Both the position numbers and the translations under genes were made by a program. The notes beneath the pieces are model-generated. The model had not been told where the DNA came from. It searched no databases and saw only the letters and a program-made list of their open reading frames with translations. Of a DNA stretch of 64,000 nt, positions 1-9,637 are shown one piece after another. Numbering within the stretch: the first letter of the stretch is position 1; each line of letters begins with the position of its first letter. Origin of the DNA: Calditrichota bacterium (GTDB taxonomy: Bacteria > Zhuqueibacterota > Zhuqueibacteria > Zhuqueibacterales > Geothermadaptataceae); NCBI GenBank assembly GCA_008501765.1, contig QQUE01000017.1, positions 56,467-120,466 on the forward strand. The letters are read 5' to 3'.

Positions 1-3000
1 TTATTCGATCTGAATACCCAAATTGACGATAATAGTTTTCATCTGATTCACCTTGAAAAGAAAGGTACCACCCTCGATGTCTATTACGATGGATTTCTCG
101 TGGGAAGTCACACAAATATCATCATTCCAGCAGGGAGAATGGGCGTTGGCTCCTATAATGATGGTGCCTATTTTGATGATTTTCAAATCACAACCGATTG
201 TACGCCGACGAATAATCTACCCCCGGTTATTCATCATTCGCCGATCACAACGGCAGCTCCCGGGAGCGTTATCAATATTGCTGCATCTGTGACAGATCAC
301 ACCGATTATGTTGATTATGTTCGGCTCTATTATCGCAAAAAGGGGACAGCACAATATACCTTGGCGAACATGCCGCTTTCCGGTAGTAAATATGTGACGA
401 CGATCCCGGCCTCGGCTGTGGCCACTAGCGGCGTCGAATATTTTATCGCTGCCACGGACAATCTTGGGCTCTCGGCACAGACAGCTGTTTATACAATTAA
501 CGTTATTGCAGGCACCAATTGCCCTGCTGATTTTACGGATGCTTTCGAAGATGGCAATGCAAGCGAATGGACGCTTTATAATCCGAGTCGTTGGTCGTTT
601 CAAAATGATAATGGCAATATGAAATTCTACATTAACACCACTCAGTACCTCTCACCCGATGGACACCGGTTAGGGGAATTTGCAGTGGTTAATGGGAAGT
701 ATTATGGGGATTTTACATTGAAATGTGCGGCTAAAACCGAAACAGCGGGACCCACTAATTATTTTGCAGATCTGGCAATTATCTTCGGTTTTCAGGATGA
801 ATTCAATTATTACTACGTCGGTTACAACAGCAAAGAAGAATATACCGGATTGCACGTAATCCAAAATGGAATTCGCACTGAATTAGCAATCTATGACCCG
901 GCCACTATGGGAGATGGTGCTTATCACGATGTGCAGATTACACGAACCGGCAGTACCATTTATATCTATTATGATGGCCAAGTTATCATAACAGCGGAAA
1001 ACCAGATATTTGGCATCGGGCAAGTGGGTATTGGGTCGTATAATGATCAAGCATGGTTCGATAATTTTACCGTGGAAGCATGCGGTAGCAGTGGCAACAG
1101 CCCTCCACAGATTATGCATACACCTGTCGCTACCGCTTCTGCCGGAGCATCTATTCCAATTTCTGCAACTATCACGGATGTTACAGATTATGTCTTAGAT
1201 GCAAAATTACATTTCCGCTCCAAGGGCGTTGCAAGTTTTGTTGTGACCGGAATGAATGCCAACGGTTCGACATATTCGGCAATGATTCCACACACATATT
1301 TGACGGATGCAGGGTTGGAATACTTCATTGATGCTTTTGATAACCTCGGGTTGTCATCGACTACACCGATCCACCATATTCGTAAACTCTTGCCACCTTG
1401 CAATGGTGATTTTTCCGATGACTTCGAAGATGGCAATGCTGATGGTTGGCAACCTGTCACTCCTGCTTACTGGGAAGTCAGTTATGTTGATGGCTCGAAT
1501 GTTTACAACCTGCATACAGCTTCCAGCGGCGATGAATGGAGTCTGCTCTCTGCTAAAAAATGGGGTGATTTCGCCATCGAATTTGACGCCCGTTCCACGG
1601 CGGCTATCAATAAGAATTATACTTTGCTTTTTGCTGTGCCAACCCTGGCCGATGGCAACGATAATGGTTACTACCTCAAATTTGGTGTCAATTCTGTCGA
1701 GCTCTACAGGCTGGTGAACGGTTCTGGAACTCCAATTAAATCTGTTGGTCAGGATTATGTTAATGATAATTACTATCATCATCTCCGTGTCGAGCGTGAT
1801 GGAGCTATAATTAGAGTACGAGCCGATGGTAATTTGCTTTTTGAGCATACCGATAATACCTGGCAAAGCGGGTATATTGGATTGAATGTCTTTAAAAGCA
1901 CTTCGCGTTTTGACAACATCTGCATAACGGCATTGCAACCGGAAGCCACTATCACAATGCCTGGAAATGCCGATGTTAGTCCTGGACAAAATGTGATTAT
2001 CCCGGTGAAATTATCCACCGCACAAAATATAAGTTTTCTTCAACTTACTTTTGATTATGATAGCAATTTGTTGAATTTTGTCGGTGCTGATATCGGTGCA
2101 GGAGTACCCGGATTCACAATTGGTGAAATAAATGCGAATCCTTCTTTCCCGCCATATACTCCGGGCACGAACAAAAATGTTATCGTGCAGTTATCAGGGG
2201 GCGGTACGAATTCCGTCTCTGGTAATGATATTCATATTTTGAATCTGGAATTTTTAGCTGTTGGTTCTATTAATACTTTCTCACCACTTGAAATAGATAA
2301 GGATTGTACCCATTCTTTCCTGACGACGAGCGATCCATTTGATATGTGCGGCAATACATTACATACCAACCGCTGCAACGTTGTCATCTCTCAATCCAAC
2401 TCTATCTCGGGAACGATTTCTTATTATACACAAGGCAAACCTGTTACCAACACGACGGTCGAACTACGTGAAAATAATCAGTTTGTCAAGAGCGTTATTT
2501 CGGATTCATCAGGTGTGTATAAATTAAGCAACCTCGCTACGGTGCCTTATGTAATCAATGCTTCCAAATCCGGCAATATTGGTTCGGCTATCACGGGTTC
2601 AGACGTGCTTTTGGCCATGCGTGCTATTGCATTCATTATCAATCTCGATCCGGGTCAAAAAATCGCTGCAGACGTAGATAAAAATGATAGAGTCACCGGG
2701 GCCGATGTTGTGGCAATTTTGCGCTATCTTGCTTTTGTGCAAACAGGAATTGCAGAATGCGGCACCTGGCGGTTTATGCCTGAAAACGGCCAGATCAACC
2801 CAGGTAATACAAACCAGTACAATTTTGCTGGGCACATTCTTGGCGATATTAACGGCAGTTGGCAGGGCAATAATGCGCCTAAAATCGGCTCACCAGCACG
2901 GTTAGCCTGGGATGTGCGTATAAATGATGGCGATAATTTAACGTTCGCGCTCCACGTCGCAGGGCAAAGTATTGTGCACACCGGTCAAATTTCTTTGGAT

Positions 3001-3558
3001 TGGGAAATTGAACCGAAAACCGTTCCCGTCTTTATCCCTGCCGGCGATGCTCTGGCAGCTTCATCAAAACTTGTCGATGGCAAAATGCACTTTGCTTTCG
3101 CGAGTCTCGAGGGCTTTCGGGATGGCGAAAAAATCGGAGAATTCCAAGTGCAGGTACCGAAACAGAATATGGAATTGCCCCTATTTCTGCGCGTCGCCAA
3201 AGCAGTTGTAAATGATTTTCCAGGAGATCTGCCGGATGTGGAACAACAAACAATTCAATCTGTGCTTCCAGAGAAAGTGGAGCTTTATGCCAACTATCCT
3301 AATCCATTTAATATCAAAACCCGGATTAAATTCTATCTGCCAAGTGCCTATTCCGGACAAAACGTGTACTTGCAAATGTACACGATCACGGGTAAGAAAA
3401 TCAGGGACTTGCTGCAGCAAGAAATTGAAAGCGGTGTACACGAAGTAATCTGGGATGGCCGGGATGCTCGTGGTGAGGTTGTGAGCTCAGGAGTCTACCT
3501 GTATCGATTACAAGTTGGCTCGGTATCTCAAACCAAAAAACTTATGCTGTTGAAATAA
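1..3558 (+). CDS. Secreted multidomain cohesin/dockerin protein with T9SS sorting domain (5' partial)
   Basis: The frame is open from base 1, so the N-terminus and signal peptide lie outside the window. About 1,185 codons are visible. Three concanavalin/LamG-like modules (roughly nt 1-200, 520-1085 and 1390-1930), recognised by internal repetition (FEDGNA.. starts, GSYND.. ends), alternate with two Ig-like linkers. A cohesin-like domain follows (about 1945-2390), then a carboxypeptidase-regulatory-like fold (2400-2560) and a dockerin-like segment with calcium-loop DVDKNDRVTGAD (about 2590-2740, second loop GDINGSW near 2845). A second cohesin-like beta domain spans about 2910-3220. The end (3280-3558) is a T9SS type-A sorting domain with YPNPFN and terminal KKLMLLK. 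By family knowledge the protein is exported by the T9SS and anchored or released at the surface, with ligand binding likely. The domain names are sequence-pattern judgments. The C-terminal half is paralogous to the protein at 4487-6946. Confidence 0.85.
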   Translation, partial: LFDLNTQIDDNSFHLIHLEKKGTTLDVYYDGFLVGSHTNIIIPAGRMGVGSYNDGAYFDDFQITTDCTPTNNLPPVIHHSPITTAAPGSVINIAASVTDHTDYVDYVRLYYRKKGTAQYTLANMPLSGSKYVTTIPASAVATSGVEYFIAATDNLGLSAQTAVYTINVIAGTNCPADFTDAFEDGNASEWTLYNPSRWSFQNDNGNMKFYINTTQYLSPDGHRLGEFAVVNGKYYGDFTLKCAAKTETAGPTNYFADLAIIFGFQDEFNYYYVGYNSKEEYTGLHVIQNGIRTELAIYDPATMGDGAYHDVQITRTGSTIYIYYDGQVIITAENQIFGIGQVGIGSYNDQAWFDNFTVEACGSSGNSPPQIMHTPVATASAGASIPISATITDVTDYVLDAKLHFRSKGVASFVVTGMNANGSTYSAMIPHTYLTDAGLEYFIDAFDNLGLSSTTPIHHIRKLLPPCNGDFSDDFEDGNADGWQPVTPAYWEVSYVDGSNVYNLHTASSGDEWSLLSAKKWGDFAIEFDARSTAAINKNYTLLFAVPTLADGNDNGYYLKFGVNSVELYRLVNGSGTPIKSVGQDYVNDNYYHHLRVERDGAIIRVRADGNLLFEHTDNTWQSGYIGLNVFKSTSRFDNICITALQPEATITMPGNADVSPGQNVIIPVKLSTAQNISFLQLTFDYDSNLLNFVGADIGAGVPGFTIGEINANPSFPPYTPGTNKNVIVQLSGGGTNSVSGNDIHILNLEFLAVGSINTFSPLEIDKDCTHSFLTTSDPFDMCGNTLHTNRCNVVISQSNSISGTISYYTQGKPVTNTTVELRENNQFVKSVISDSSGVYKLSNLATVPYVINASKSGNIGSAITGSDVLLAMRAIAFIINLDPGQKIAADVDKNDRVTGADVVAILRYLAFVQTGIAECGTWRFMPENGQINPGNTNQYNFAGHILGDINGSWQGNNAPKIGSPARLAWDVRINDGDNLTFALHVAGQSIVHTGQISLDWEIEPKTVPVFIPAGDALAASSKLVDGKMHFAFASLEGFRDGEKIGEFQVQVPKQNMELPLFLRVAKAVVNDFPGDLPDVEQQTIQSVLPEKVELYANYPNPFNIKTRIKFYLPSAYSGQNVYLQMYTITGKKIRDLLQQEIESGVHEVIWDGRDARGEVVSSGVYLYRLQVGSVSQTKKLMLLK

Positions 3559-3569
3559 GGACGGGGTTA

Positions 3570-3600
3570 AACCTTCCAGTTATTCAATATCTGGAAGGTT
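3570..3600 (+). terminator. Rho-independent-type terminator after the first cohesin gene
   Basis: A perfect 10-bp stem (AACCTTCCAG / CTGGAAGGTT) with an 11-nt loop begins 12 nt after the stop codon and is followed by TATT. The U-tract is short, so the termination strength is uncertain. Confidence 0.6.
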
Positions 3601-3712
3601 TATTACCTGTAATAGCTGGATTTTCCTGCTTTGGAATCCCGTATTAAATTTTAATTCAACTCGGGGTTATATTCGCGGGGTGTGTTGTTCGTTCTTTAAT
3701 GGGTGAAAAATA

Positions 3713-4435
3713 ATGAGACCAGTTTATTCAAAATTTTCGAAGCACATGCGATGGGCAGTGATAGCACGCCGGTATTTCATTGCCATCCGTGATGGCATGC
3801 TGGCACCAAAAAAATCATACGCGCAGTATGGTGAGGACATGCAGATTGAAAACCTAATGGCCGATTTGGATCTTGACAGTGGAATCTACATCGATGTAGG
3901 TGCTAACCATCCAACCCTGAATTCAAATACTTATTTATTCTACCGGAAAAACCTCAGGGGAGTTCTCGTTGAGCCTGACAGCTCTAACTATCAGCTGTTA
4001 CATCGCTTTCGCAAAAAAGATATTAGTGTTCGAACCCTGATCGGATCAAATATGCAGTTGAATCAGTTTAACCATGCTTTTAATTCGGCGTTGAGTTCGG
4101 TGATGTCGCTCCCTGCTGCTCATATCCAAAAACAGGAATACATCCCGCAAATTACGCTGGATGAACTCACTCGATGCATCGATCCAAAGTGGATTTTTTT
4201 CTTGAGTATCGATGCGGAAGGGGCGGACTTACAAATTTTGCATGGTGCAATTGAAACACTGAAACGCACTTATCTTCTTTGTGTGGAATGCCCGGACGAT
4301 GGCCAGGCCGAGCTCGATATTTTTATGCACCAAAATAAATTTACCGAAGTCGGCTTGACAAATTCGAATAAAATTTACTGCAATACGATATTCAAATGTC
4401 CCAAAAAACAGGGGATGAATTGCAGTGAATCCTGA
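3713..4435 (+). CDS. FkbM family SAM-dependent methyltransferase
   Basis: The protein is 240 aa. A SAM-binding motif I, IDVGANHP, sits near residue 60, preceded by SYAQYGEDM, the usual entry to an FkbM domain. VEPDSSNYQLL follows near residue 85, and LSIDAEGADLQILHG near residue 165 matches the conserved second half of the family. FkbM proteins O-methylate small molecules and glycans; the substrate cannot be deduced here. No signal peptide or membrane segment is apparent, so it is probably cytoplasmic. It sits between two large secreted T9SS-cargo genes, 154 nt after the first and 51 nt before the second. A role in decorating a surface glycan is possible but is only inference. The start ATG has a weak Shine-Dalgarno sequence. 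Confidence 0.85.
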   Translation: MRPVYSKFSKHMRWAVIARRYFIAIRDGMLAPKKSYAQYGEDMQIENLMADLDLDSGIYIDVGANHPTLNSNTYLFYRKNLRGVLVEPDSSNYQLLHRFRKKDISVRTLIGSNMQLNQFNHAFNSALSSVMSLPAAHIQKQEYIPQITLDELTRCIDPKWIFFLSIDAEGADLQILHGAIETLKRTYLLCVECPDDGQAELDIFMHQNKFTEVGLTNSNKIYCNTIFKCPKKQGMNCSES

Positions 4436-4486
4436 TATGAAAATGGGCAAAAAAATAATCTAAACAAAAAACAATAAGGAATAAGA

Positions 4487-6946
4487 ATGAATTTGAAAAA
4501 GCAACTTCAAAAGACGCTGATCACCAGCCTGTTTTTTGTCTCATCGGCACTGTGGGCTCAGCATAAAATTGAAATTGGCAACATAACGGCTGCACCGGGC
4601 GATACAATCGAGGTGCCGGTGCTGTTATCCAGTGATTTGGGAATTGCCTTTATTCAGATTACAGTTGAATACGATTCATCCCAATTGGAATTGGTCCCTC
4701 CGCATGTACTGCAAGGCGCAGGTGCCGGCGGTCTGCAATTGGGTGTTATCAATACAAACTTCAACAAAGAACCGGAAAGCCCGACAGCGAATACACAAGT
4801 GCTCTTTCAGCTTTCAGGTGGGGGTACGCAATCGATCACAGGTGAAAACCTGGAAATTGCAAAACTTGTTTTTGTAAAAACCGATTCGATTGGTAGTTCC
4901 AGTATTCATCCGGATACACGAGCCGCCCATAGTTTTTTGACAACAACTGATTTAGTTGATCTTTATGGCTCACAGATCGATTTTATCGATGGGGAAGTTA
5001 GTATGAGTGACAGAGTATCACCCATCTGTCAAATTACCTTTCCAAAAGATAGTTCGGAACATAATATTGGCCTTATTATAGTGACGGGAAGTGCTGCGGA
5101 TTTCGGGGGTTCTGGCGTTGATACCGTGGAAATAAGTCTGGATGGTGGTGTTTCCTGGCAAGCCGTCATGCCCGTCAACGGCACTTTTGAACAATGGCAA
5201 TACGATTGGCTGCCCACGGCTCCGGGTGATTATATTTTGGTTGCCAGGGCAACAGACAAGGAATTAAATGTGGGTTATTCATTCCCACCGCTGCAGTTGA
5301 GGGTGCTCTCACCGCCGATGGAATTATTTCTCCCTTCAAATAATCAGGCACAAATCGGGGCTCGAATTGATATTCCGGTGCTACTAAATAATGCAGAAAA
5401 TGTCAGCTTTATCCAAACAACGGTTGAGTGGGACACGAGTGCCCTAAAACTCCGAGATGTGCTCATCGGCTCCAGCGCCAGCGGTTTTTCCATTTCTCAA
5501 ATAAACCGGGATCTTCCGTTTGAGACAACATCTGGTTTAACCAATGATAATGTGCTGTTCCAGGTGACTGGCGACGGTATTGCAGCGCTCTCCGGCTCAT
5601 CTCTTGAAATCGCGATATTGCAGTTTGAAGCAGTCGGTCTCGCCGATTCGATTACACCGGTGCTTTTCGATTCGCTCTGCACACACACATACATTTCCAC
5701 TGCGGATTTGCAGGACATTTGTAGCCCCGTGATGGAACTTATTGATGGCAAAGTTCTGATGATTGCTAAAGATAAAATTGATGGACATGTGACCTATTAT
5801 GCCAGCAACCAGCCTGTTGGTGATGTCCTTGTATCCATTAGTGGCCCTGAATTTCGAACAGTGCAGACCGATCAAACCGGGGGGTATCTCATCGATGAGC
5901 TCATTCGTGGTCAATATACCATCGCACCCCAAAAAACCGGTGAAATCAACGATGCAATCACAGCCTCCGATGCGCTTGCAATTATGCAAACCGTGGCCTT
6001 CGTCCGGCAATTAACAGCGGTCCAGATTTTGGCTGCCGATGTGGATAAAAACGGGCTGCTTTCCGGCGCTGATGCCGTTGCTGTGTTGCGACATGTCGCC
6101 TATTTTGAAGCAGGAACTATGGCCACGGGGCAATGGGGATTTGATCCTGCGAACAAGGTCATCGACCTGGAAAGTTTATACACACAAGACTTTTCTGCTT
6201 ATATTTTGGGTGATGTAACTGGCAACTGGCACAACAGCGGACTTCCAAAAATCGCTAAAATCCAGGCCCTGGCAATTCATCCTGCCATCGATGGCGATGG
6301 AAAAATTAACCTGTCTTTAAATGTGGCGCAAAAAGTCGCTGGATTAAATTCTTTATGCCTTTCACTGAACTGGCATGGAACACCCCCGTTGTCAGTTGCG
6401 TTTGCGCCGGCTAAACAACAATCTTTTGTACTCAATAACATGGATGCCAACCAAACGCATATTGCAATTGCCTGTATTGCAGGATTTTCTGCTGGTGAAA
6501 AAATTGGTGAGTTCGTTTTGGAAACTGCGTCACAACCACAAATGGGACAGAATATTGCGACAGCAGCAAAAATCACCGTGGACGATTCCGTGGCTCCTGA
6601 TTTTTCGATTGTCATGCAACCAACATCAATTGAAAATGAGAATGAAAATCAAAGCCCGGAAACACTGCGTTTGTATCACAATTATCCCAATCCCTTCAAC
6701 ATGGAAACGATTATTCGTTTTGATTTACCAGAAAAATTGAATGGCGCTCAGGTGACTCTGGCAATTTATAACTTCAACGGACAAAAAATTAAACTACTGT
6801 ATAGTGGAATAGCGTCGGCAGGAGTCCAAACTGTTAAATGGGATGGAACAGATGAAACGGGCGCTGTTGTCAGTTCCGGGACCTATCTCTACAGATTTCA
6901 AGCTGGGGAAAATGTAAAAACTGCTAAACTAACATTGTTGAAATAA
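4487..6946 (+). CDS. Secreted cohesin-dockerin-like protein with T9SS sorting domain
   Basis: The protein is 819 aa with a signal peptide (residues 1-24, ending ALWAQ). Domains in order: cohesin-like 1 (about 25-172), an Ig/Big-like beta domain (173-277), cohesin-like 2 (278-425), a carboxypeptidase-regulatory-like domain (428-490), a dockerin-like pair of calcium loops (ADVDKNGLLSGADAV near 522 and GDVTGNW near 580), another beta domain (595-705), and a T9SS type-A C-terminal domain (725-819) with YPNPFN and terminal AKLTLLK. It is exported by Sec and then, by family knowledge, through the T9SS. Both a cohesin and its classical partner fold occur in one chain, so the pairing may be intramolecular or between neighbouring molecules. 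It is paralogous to the gene ending at 3558. GGAATAAGA before the ATG gives a reasonable ribosome site. No enzymatic domain was seen. Confidence 0.87.
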   Translation: MNLKKQLQKTLITSLFFVSSALWAQHKIEIGNITAAPGDTIEVPVLLSSDLGIAFIQITVEYDSSQLELVPPHVLQGAGAGGLQLGVINTNFNKEPESPTANTQVLFQLSGGGTQSITGENLEIAKLVFVKTDSIGSSSIHPDTRAAHSFLTTTDLVDLYGSQIDFIDGEVSMSDRVSPICQITFPKDSSEHNIGLIIVTGSAADFGGSGVDTVEISLDGGVSWQAVMPVNGTFEQWQYDWLPTAPGDYILVARATDKELNVGYSFPPLQLRVLSPPMELFLPSNNQAQIGARIDIPVLLNNAENVSFIQTTVEWDTSALKLRDVLIGSSASGFSISQINRDLPFETTSGLTNDNVLFQVTGDGIAALSGSSLEIAILQFEAVGLADSITPVLFDSLCTHTYISTADLQDICSPVMELIDGKVLMIAKDKIDGHVTYYASNQPVGDVLVSISGPEFRTVQTDQTGGYLIDELIRGQYTIAPQKTGEINDAITASDALAIMQTVAFVRQLTAVQILAADVDKNGLLSGADAVAVLRHVAYFEAGTMATGQWGFDPANKVIDLESLYTQDFSAYILGDVTGNWHNSGLPKIAKIQALAIHPAIDGDGKINLSLNVAQKVAGLNSLCLSLNWHGTPPLSVAFAPAKQQSFVLNNMDANQTHIAIACIAGFSAGEKIGEFVLETASQPQMGQNIATAAKITVDDSVAPDFSIVMQPTSIENENENQSPETLRLYHNYPNPFNMETIIRFDLPEKLNGAQVTLAIYNFNGQKIKLLYSGIASAGVQTVKWDGTDETGAVVSSGTYLYRFQAGENVKTAKLTLLK

Positions 6947-6959
6947 AATTATTTGTCAA

Positions 6960-6993
6960 CATCGCAGACTGTTTTCATAAGCAGTCTGCGATG
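6960..6993 (+). terminator. Hairpin terminator after the second cohesin gene
   Basis: A perfect 12-bp stem (CATCGCAGACTG / CAGTCTGCGATG) with a 10-nt loop starts 13 nt after the stop codon. No strong T-run follows. Confidence 0.55.
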
Positions 6994-7171
6994 CATTAAG
7001 CCTTCCACTGAATTCCTCATTTCAATTCGTTTTTCCAACGTAACTCTGTGATTGAAAACTTCTTTGCAGTTGTGATTTTATTCTACCCCAAAATCGTTTG
7101 ACAATTTTTCAATCCTGCCCGGCTGAAAGGCATTACATTTTTTTGTCACTTTGTCCAAAAAATAATATATT

Positions 7172-7194
7172 AACGTGATTGTTGAATTCACGTT
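7172..7194. promoter_or_regulatory. Inverted repeat upstream of the DPP-IV gene
   Basis: AACGTGA and TCACGTT are separated by 9 nt and end 42 nt before the start codon at 7237. The placement fits an operator or an mRNA leader hairpin. No regulator is identified. Confidence 0.3.
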
Positions 7195-7236
7195 TTAACA
7201 AATGAACAAATTTCAATTAAACGGGAGAGGTGATTC

Positions 7237-9444
7237 ATGGCTGGTAATAGAAAAGTTTGGTTTATAAGTGCCGCAATTCTGGTTTTTCTTTTTGGACACA
7301 TTCCACTATCCAACGCCCAACCTCGCGGAAAAGCGTTGTATGAATTGCTCAAAGATAGAAAAGAAATGAGCCGCTTAATCAAATTTGAGGGGGCACAAAA
7401 TGTCTGGTGGGCTCCGGATGGAAGATCTTATATAATAAATGAAGATAGTACATTCAAACAAGTCGATGCAGTGAGCGGTGAAAAATCGAATTTTTTTGAG
7501 GATGAAAAAATAATCGGGCAGTACAACAGAATTACCGGGGAAAACAAAAATTCTTTGCCCTTGAATAAATTCACCTTTGTCCACAATAATTCAAAAATTC
7601 AATTTACAAACAGCAACCGGGCCTTTTTTTATGATCTGGAAACAGGGGAAATGCAGGCTTTTTTGCGTGAACGCCCCATTAAAGGTGTGCGGTATAAAGT
7701 TTATTATGAAGTCTATTCGGATGACCTGAAATATCGGGCGTACACCCGTGATTTCAACCTTTATTATAAAAACCAGCAAGATGAAGAATTTGCTTTAACG
7801 ACGGGCGGTCACGAAGACCTGCGCAAAGGTTTTCCCGATTGGGTATACCCGGAAGAACTGAAGCAATTCGATGCATTTTGGTGGTCACCGAATTCGGATA
7901 AAATTGCCTACATGCAATTTGATGAAAGCCCGGTTTACAAGTATCCAATTGTGCATGATGTTGATCCTCAGCCGCGTTTGGAACTCGAAAGCTACCCCAA
8001 GGCCGGGGAAAATAATCCGATCGTCAAGTTGTTTGTGGTCGATATCGCCTCGAAAAAAACCATCGAAATTGATACTGGTGATTTGCTCGACGTTTATTTG
8101 ATGCGAGGGCAGTGGTCCAGCGATGGCAAAGAATTTTACTACCAGAGAATGAATCGACTGCAAAATAAACTGGAACTCTTTGCAGCCGATCCCGCCACCG
8201 GAAAATCGCGATTGATATTCACTGAAACCGAAAAATGTTATATCAAACTCGATTTCGATATGCGTTTCATCAAAAATGGAAAGCAGTTTCTGTGGACTTC
8301 GGAGAGAAGCGGTTTTAAAGAAATTTATCTCTACGACATTTCCGGCAAACTGGTCAAACAACTGACGAAACAGAAGTTACCCGTGGGTAAAATTCTCGAA
8401 GTGGATGAAGAAAACGGCATCGTCTATTTTACCGGCTTTGAAAACCGCGGCCTGGAGACGCATCTCTATCGGGTGAAGTTGAATGGTTCCGGATTCGAAA
8501 AACTTACCAAAGAATCCGGCACCCATGCGATTAATGTTTCTCCCGGCGGGAAATTTTACACTGATACGTTCTCCTCATTTTATTCAGCAAAAAAGACATC
8601 CATTTATAGCGGCGAAGGCAAATTGATTCGCAGTATCGGTGAAACTGTGGTGGCAGATGAATTCACAGAGCTAAAATTACTGAAACCGGAGCATGTCGTT
8701 TTCAAAGCAGCCGACGGAAAAACCGATCTCGACGGTTTAATTTACAAACCAGCGCATTTTGATGAAAATAAGCAATATCCGTTGGTCATGTTTGTCTACG
8801 GCGGCCCGGGGGCGCGAATGATCACCGACCGTTATGTGATGAACAGCCGGTCACAAGCCATGGCACAATTGGGGTTTGTCGTTATGAGCATCGACCACCG
8901 TGGTGTTTCGCGGCGGGGCAAAGAGTTTGAAACACAGATGTACATGAAGTTGGGGCAAATTGAAGTCGATGATCATGCTCAAGCTGTAAAATGGATTTCG
9001 CAACGGCCGTATATTGACTCCACCCGTGTCGGAATTTACGGGCATTCGTACGGTGGCTATCTCACTATTATGGCGATGCTGAAAAAACCGGATGTATTTC
9101 ATGTGGGCGTTTCCGGAGCGCCGGTAACGGACTGGAAAAACTATGACAGCATTTACACCGAGCGCTACATGCGGCGGCCAAAGGACAATGCAGATGGCTA
9201 TGCACAGAATTCAGCGATGAATTTTGTCGATGGGCTAAAGGGCAAGCTCTCAATCCATCATGGCGCGGTCGATAACAATGTGCATCCTGGAAATTCTGTC
9301 CAGCTTTTGCAGGCCTTGTTGAAAAAGAACAAGAAATTCGATTTCATGCTTTATCCGGAACAGAAACATGGCATTCGTTTCAAGCGTTATGGCGAGGCGA
9401 TTGTGGAGTACTTCATCGAGCATTTAAAGCCGGAAATTTTGTAA
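7237..9444 (+). CDS. Dipeptidyl peptidase IV-type serine peptidase (S9B)
   Basis: The 735-aa precursor has a signal peptide (residues 1-28, ending SNAQ). An N-terminal DPP-IV beta-propeller (about 50-480) is followed by the S9 alpha/beta-hydrolase domain (about 500-735). The catalytic triad is Ser604 in GHSYGGY, Asp679 in GAVDNNVHPG and His711 in EQKHGI. The substrate N-terminus-binding glutamate pair of the DPP-IV group is kept as Glu206-Glu207 in DWVYPEEL, followed by FWWSPNSDKIAYMQFDE. This predicts release of Xaa-Pro-type dipeptides from peptides in the periplasm or outside the cell. Length is typical for the family. The start is supported by GGGAGAGG 9 nt before the ATG. It is a single-gene unit with a hairpin after it. 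Assignment to S9B rather than acylaminoacyl peptidase rests on the Glu pair. Confidence 0.93.
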   Translation: MAGNRKVWFISAAILVFLFGHIPLSNAQPRGKALYELLKDRKEMSRLIKFEGAQNVWWAPDGRSYIINEDSTFKQVDAVSGEKSNFFEDEKIIGQYNRITGENKNSLPLNKFTFVHNNSKIQFTNSNRAFFYDLETGEMQAFLRERPIKGVRYKVYYEVYSDDLKYRAYTRDFNLYYKNQQDEEFALTTGGHEDLRKGFPDWVYPEELKQFDAFWWSPNSDKIAYMQFDESPVYKYPIVHDVDPQPRLELESYPKAGENNPIVKLFVVDIASKKTIEIDTGDLLDVYLMRGQWSSDGKEFYYQRMNRLQNKLELFAADPATGKSRLIFTETEKCYIKLDFDMRFIKNGKQFLWTSERSGFKEIYLYDISGKLVKQLTKQKLPVGKILEVDEENGIVYFTGFENRGLETHLYRVKLNGSGFEKLTKESGTHAINVSPGGKFYTDTFSSFYSAKKTSIYSGEGKLIRSIGETVVADEFTELKLLKPEHVVFKAADGKTDLDGLIYKPAHFDENKQYPLVMFVYGGPGARMITDRYVMNSRSQAMAQLGFVVMSIDHRGVSRRGKEFETQMYMKLGQIEVDDHAQAVKWISQRPYIDSTRVGIYGHSYGGYLTIMAMLKKPDVFHVGVSGAPVTDWKNYDSIYTERYMRRPKDNADGYAQNSAMNFVDGLKGKLSIHHGAVDNNVHPGNSVQLLQALLKKNKKFDFMLYPEQKHGIRFKRYGEAIVEYFIEHLKPEIL

Positions 9445-9508
9445 TTGAATTTATTCAAATTTACTTAACTAAAGTGTATAATTTATTAAAAATGAATGTC
9501 TAGCGGAA

Positions 9509-9545
9509 ATCCCAGGTATCCTAATGTAAACAGGATGCTTGGGGT
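9509..9545 (+). terminator. Hairpin downstream of the DPP-IV gene
   Basis: A 14-bp stem including G-U pairs (ATCCCAGGTATCCT with AGGATGCTTGGGGT) has a 9-nt loop. A good T-run is lacking, so it could be an RNA-stabilising hairpin rather than a terminator. Confidence 0.4.
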
Positions 9546-9637
9546 TGAGTTTATTAAGGGCTTGAGGTAATTTTTTGTGATATATAAAATATATTTTGCG
9601 GCAATTCATTTAAAATTTCAAGAAAATACTTTGCGTG

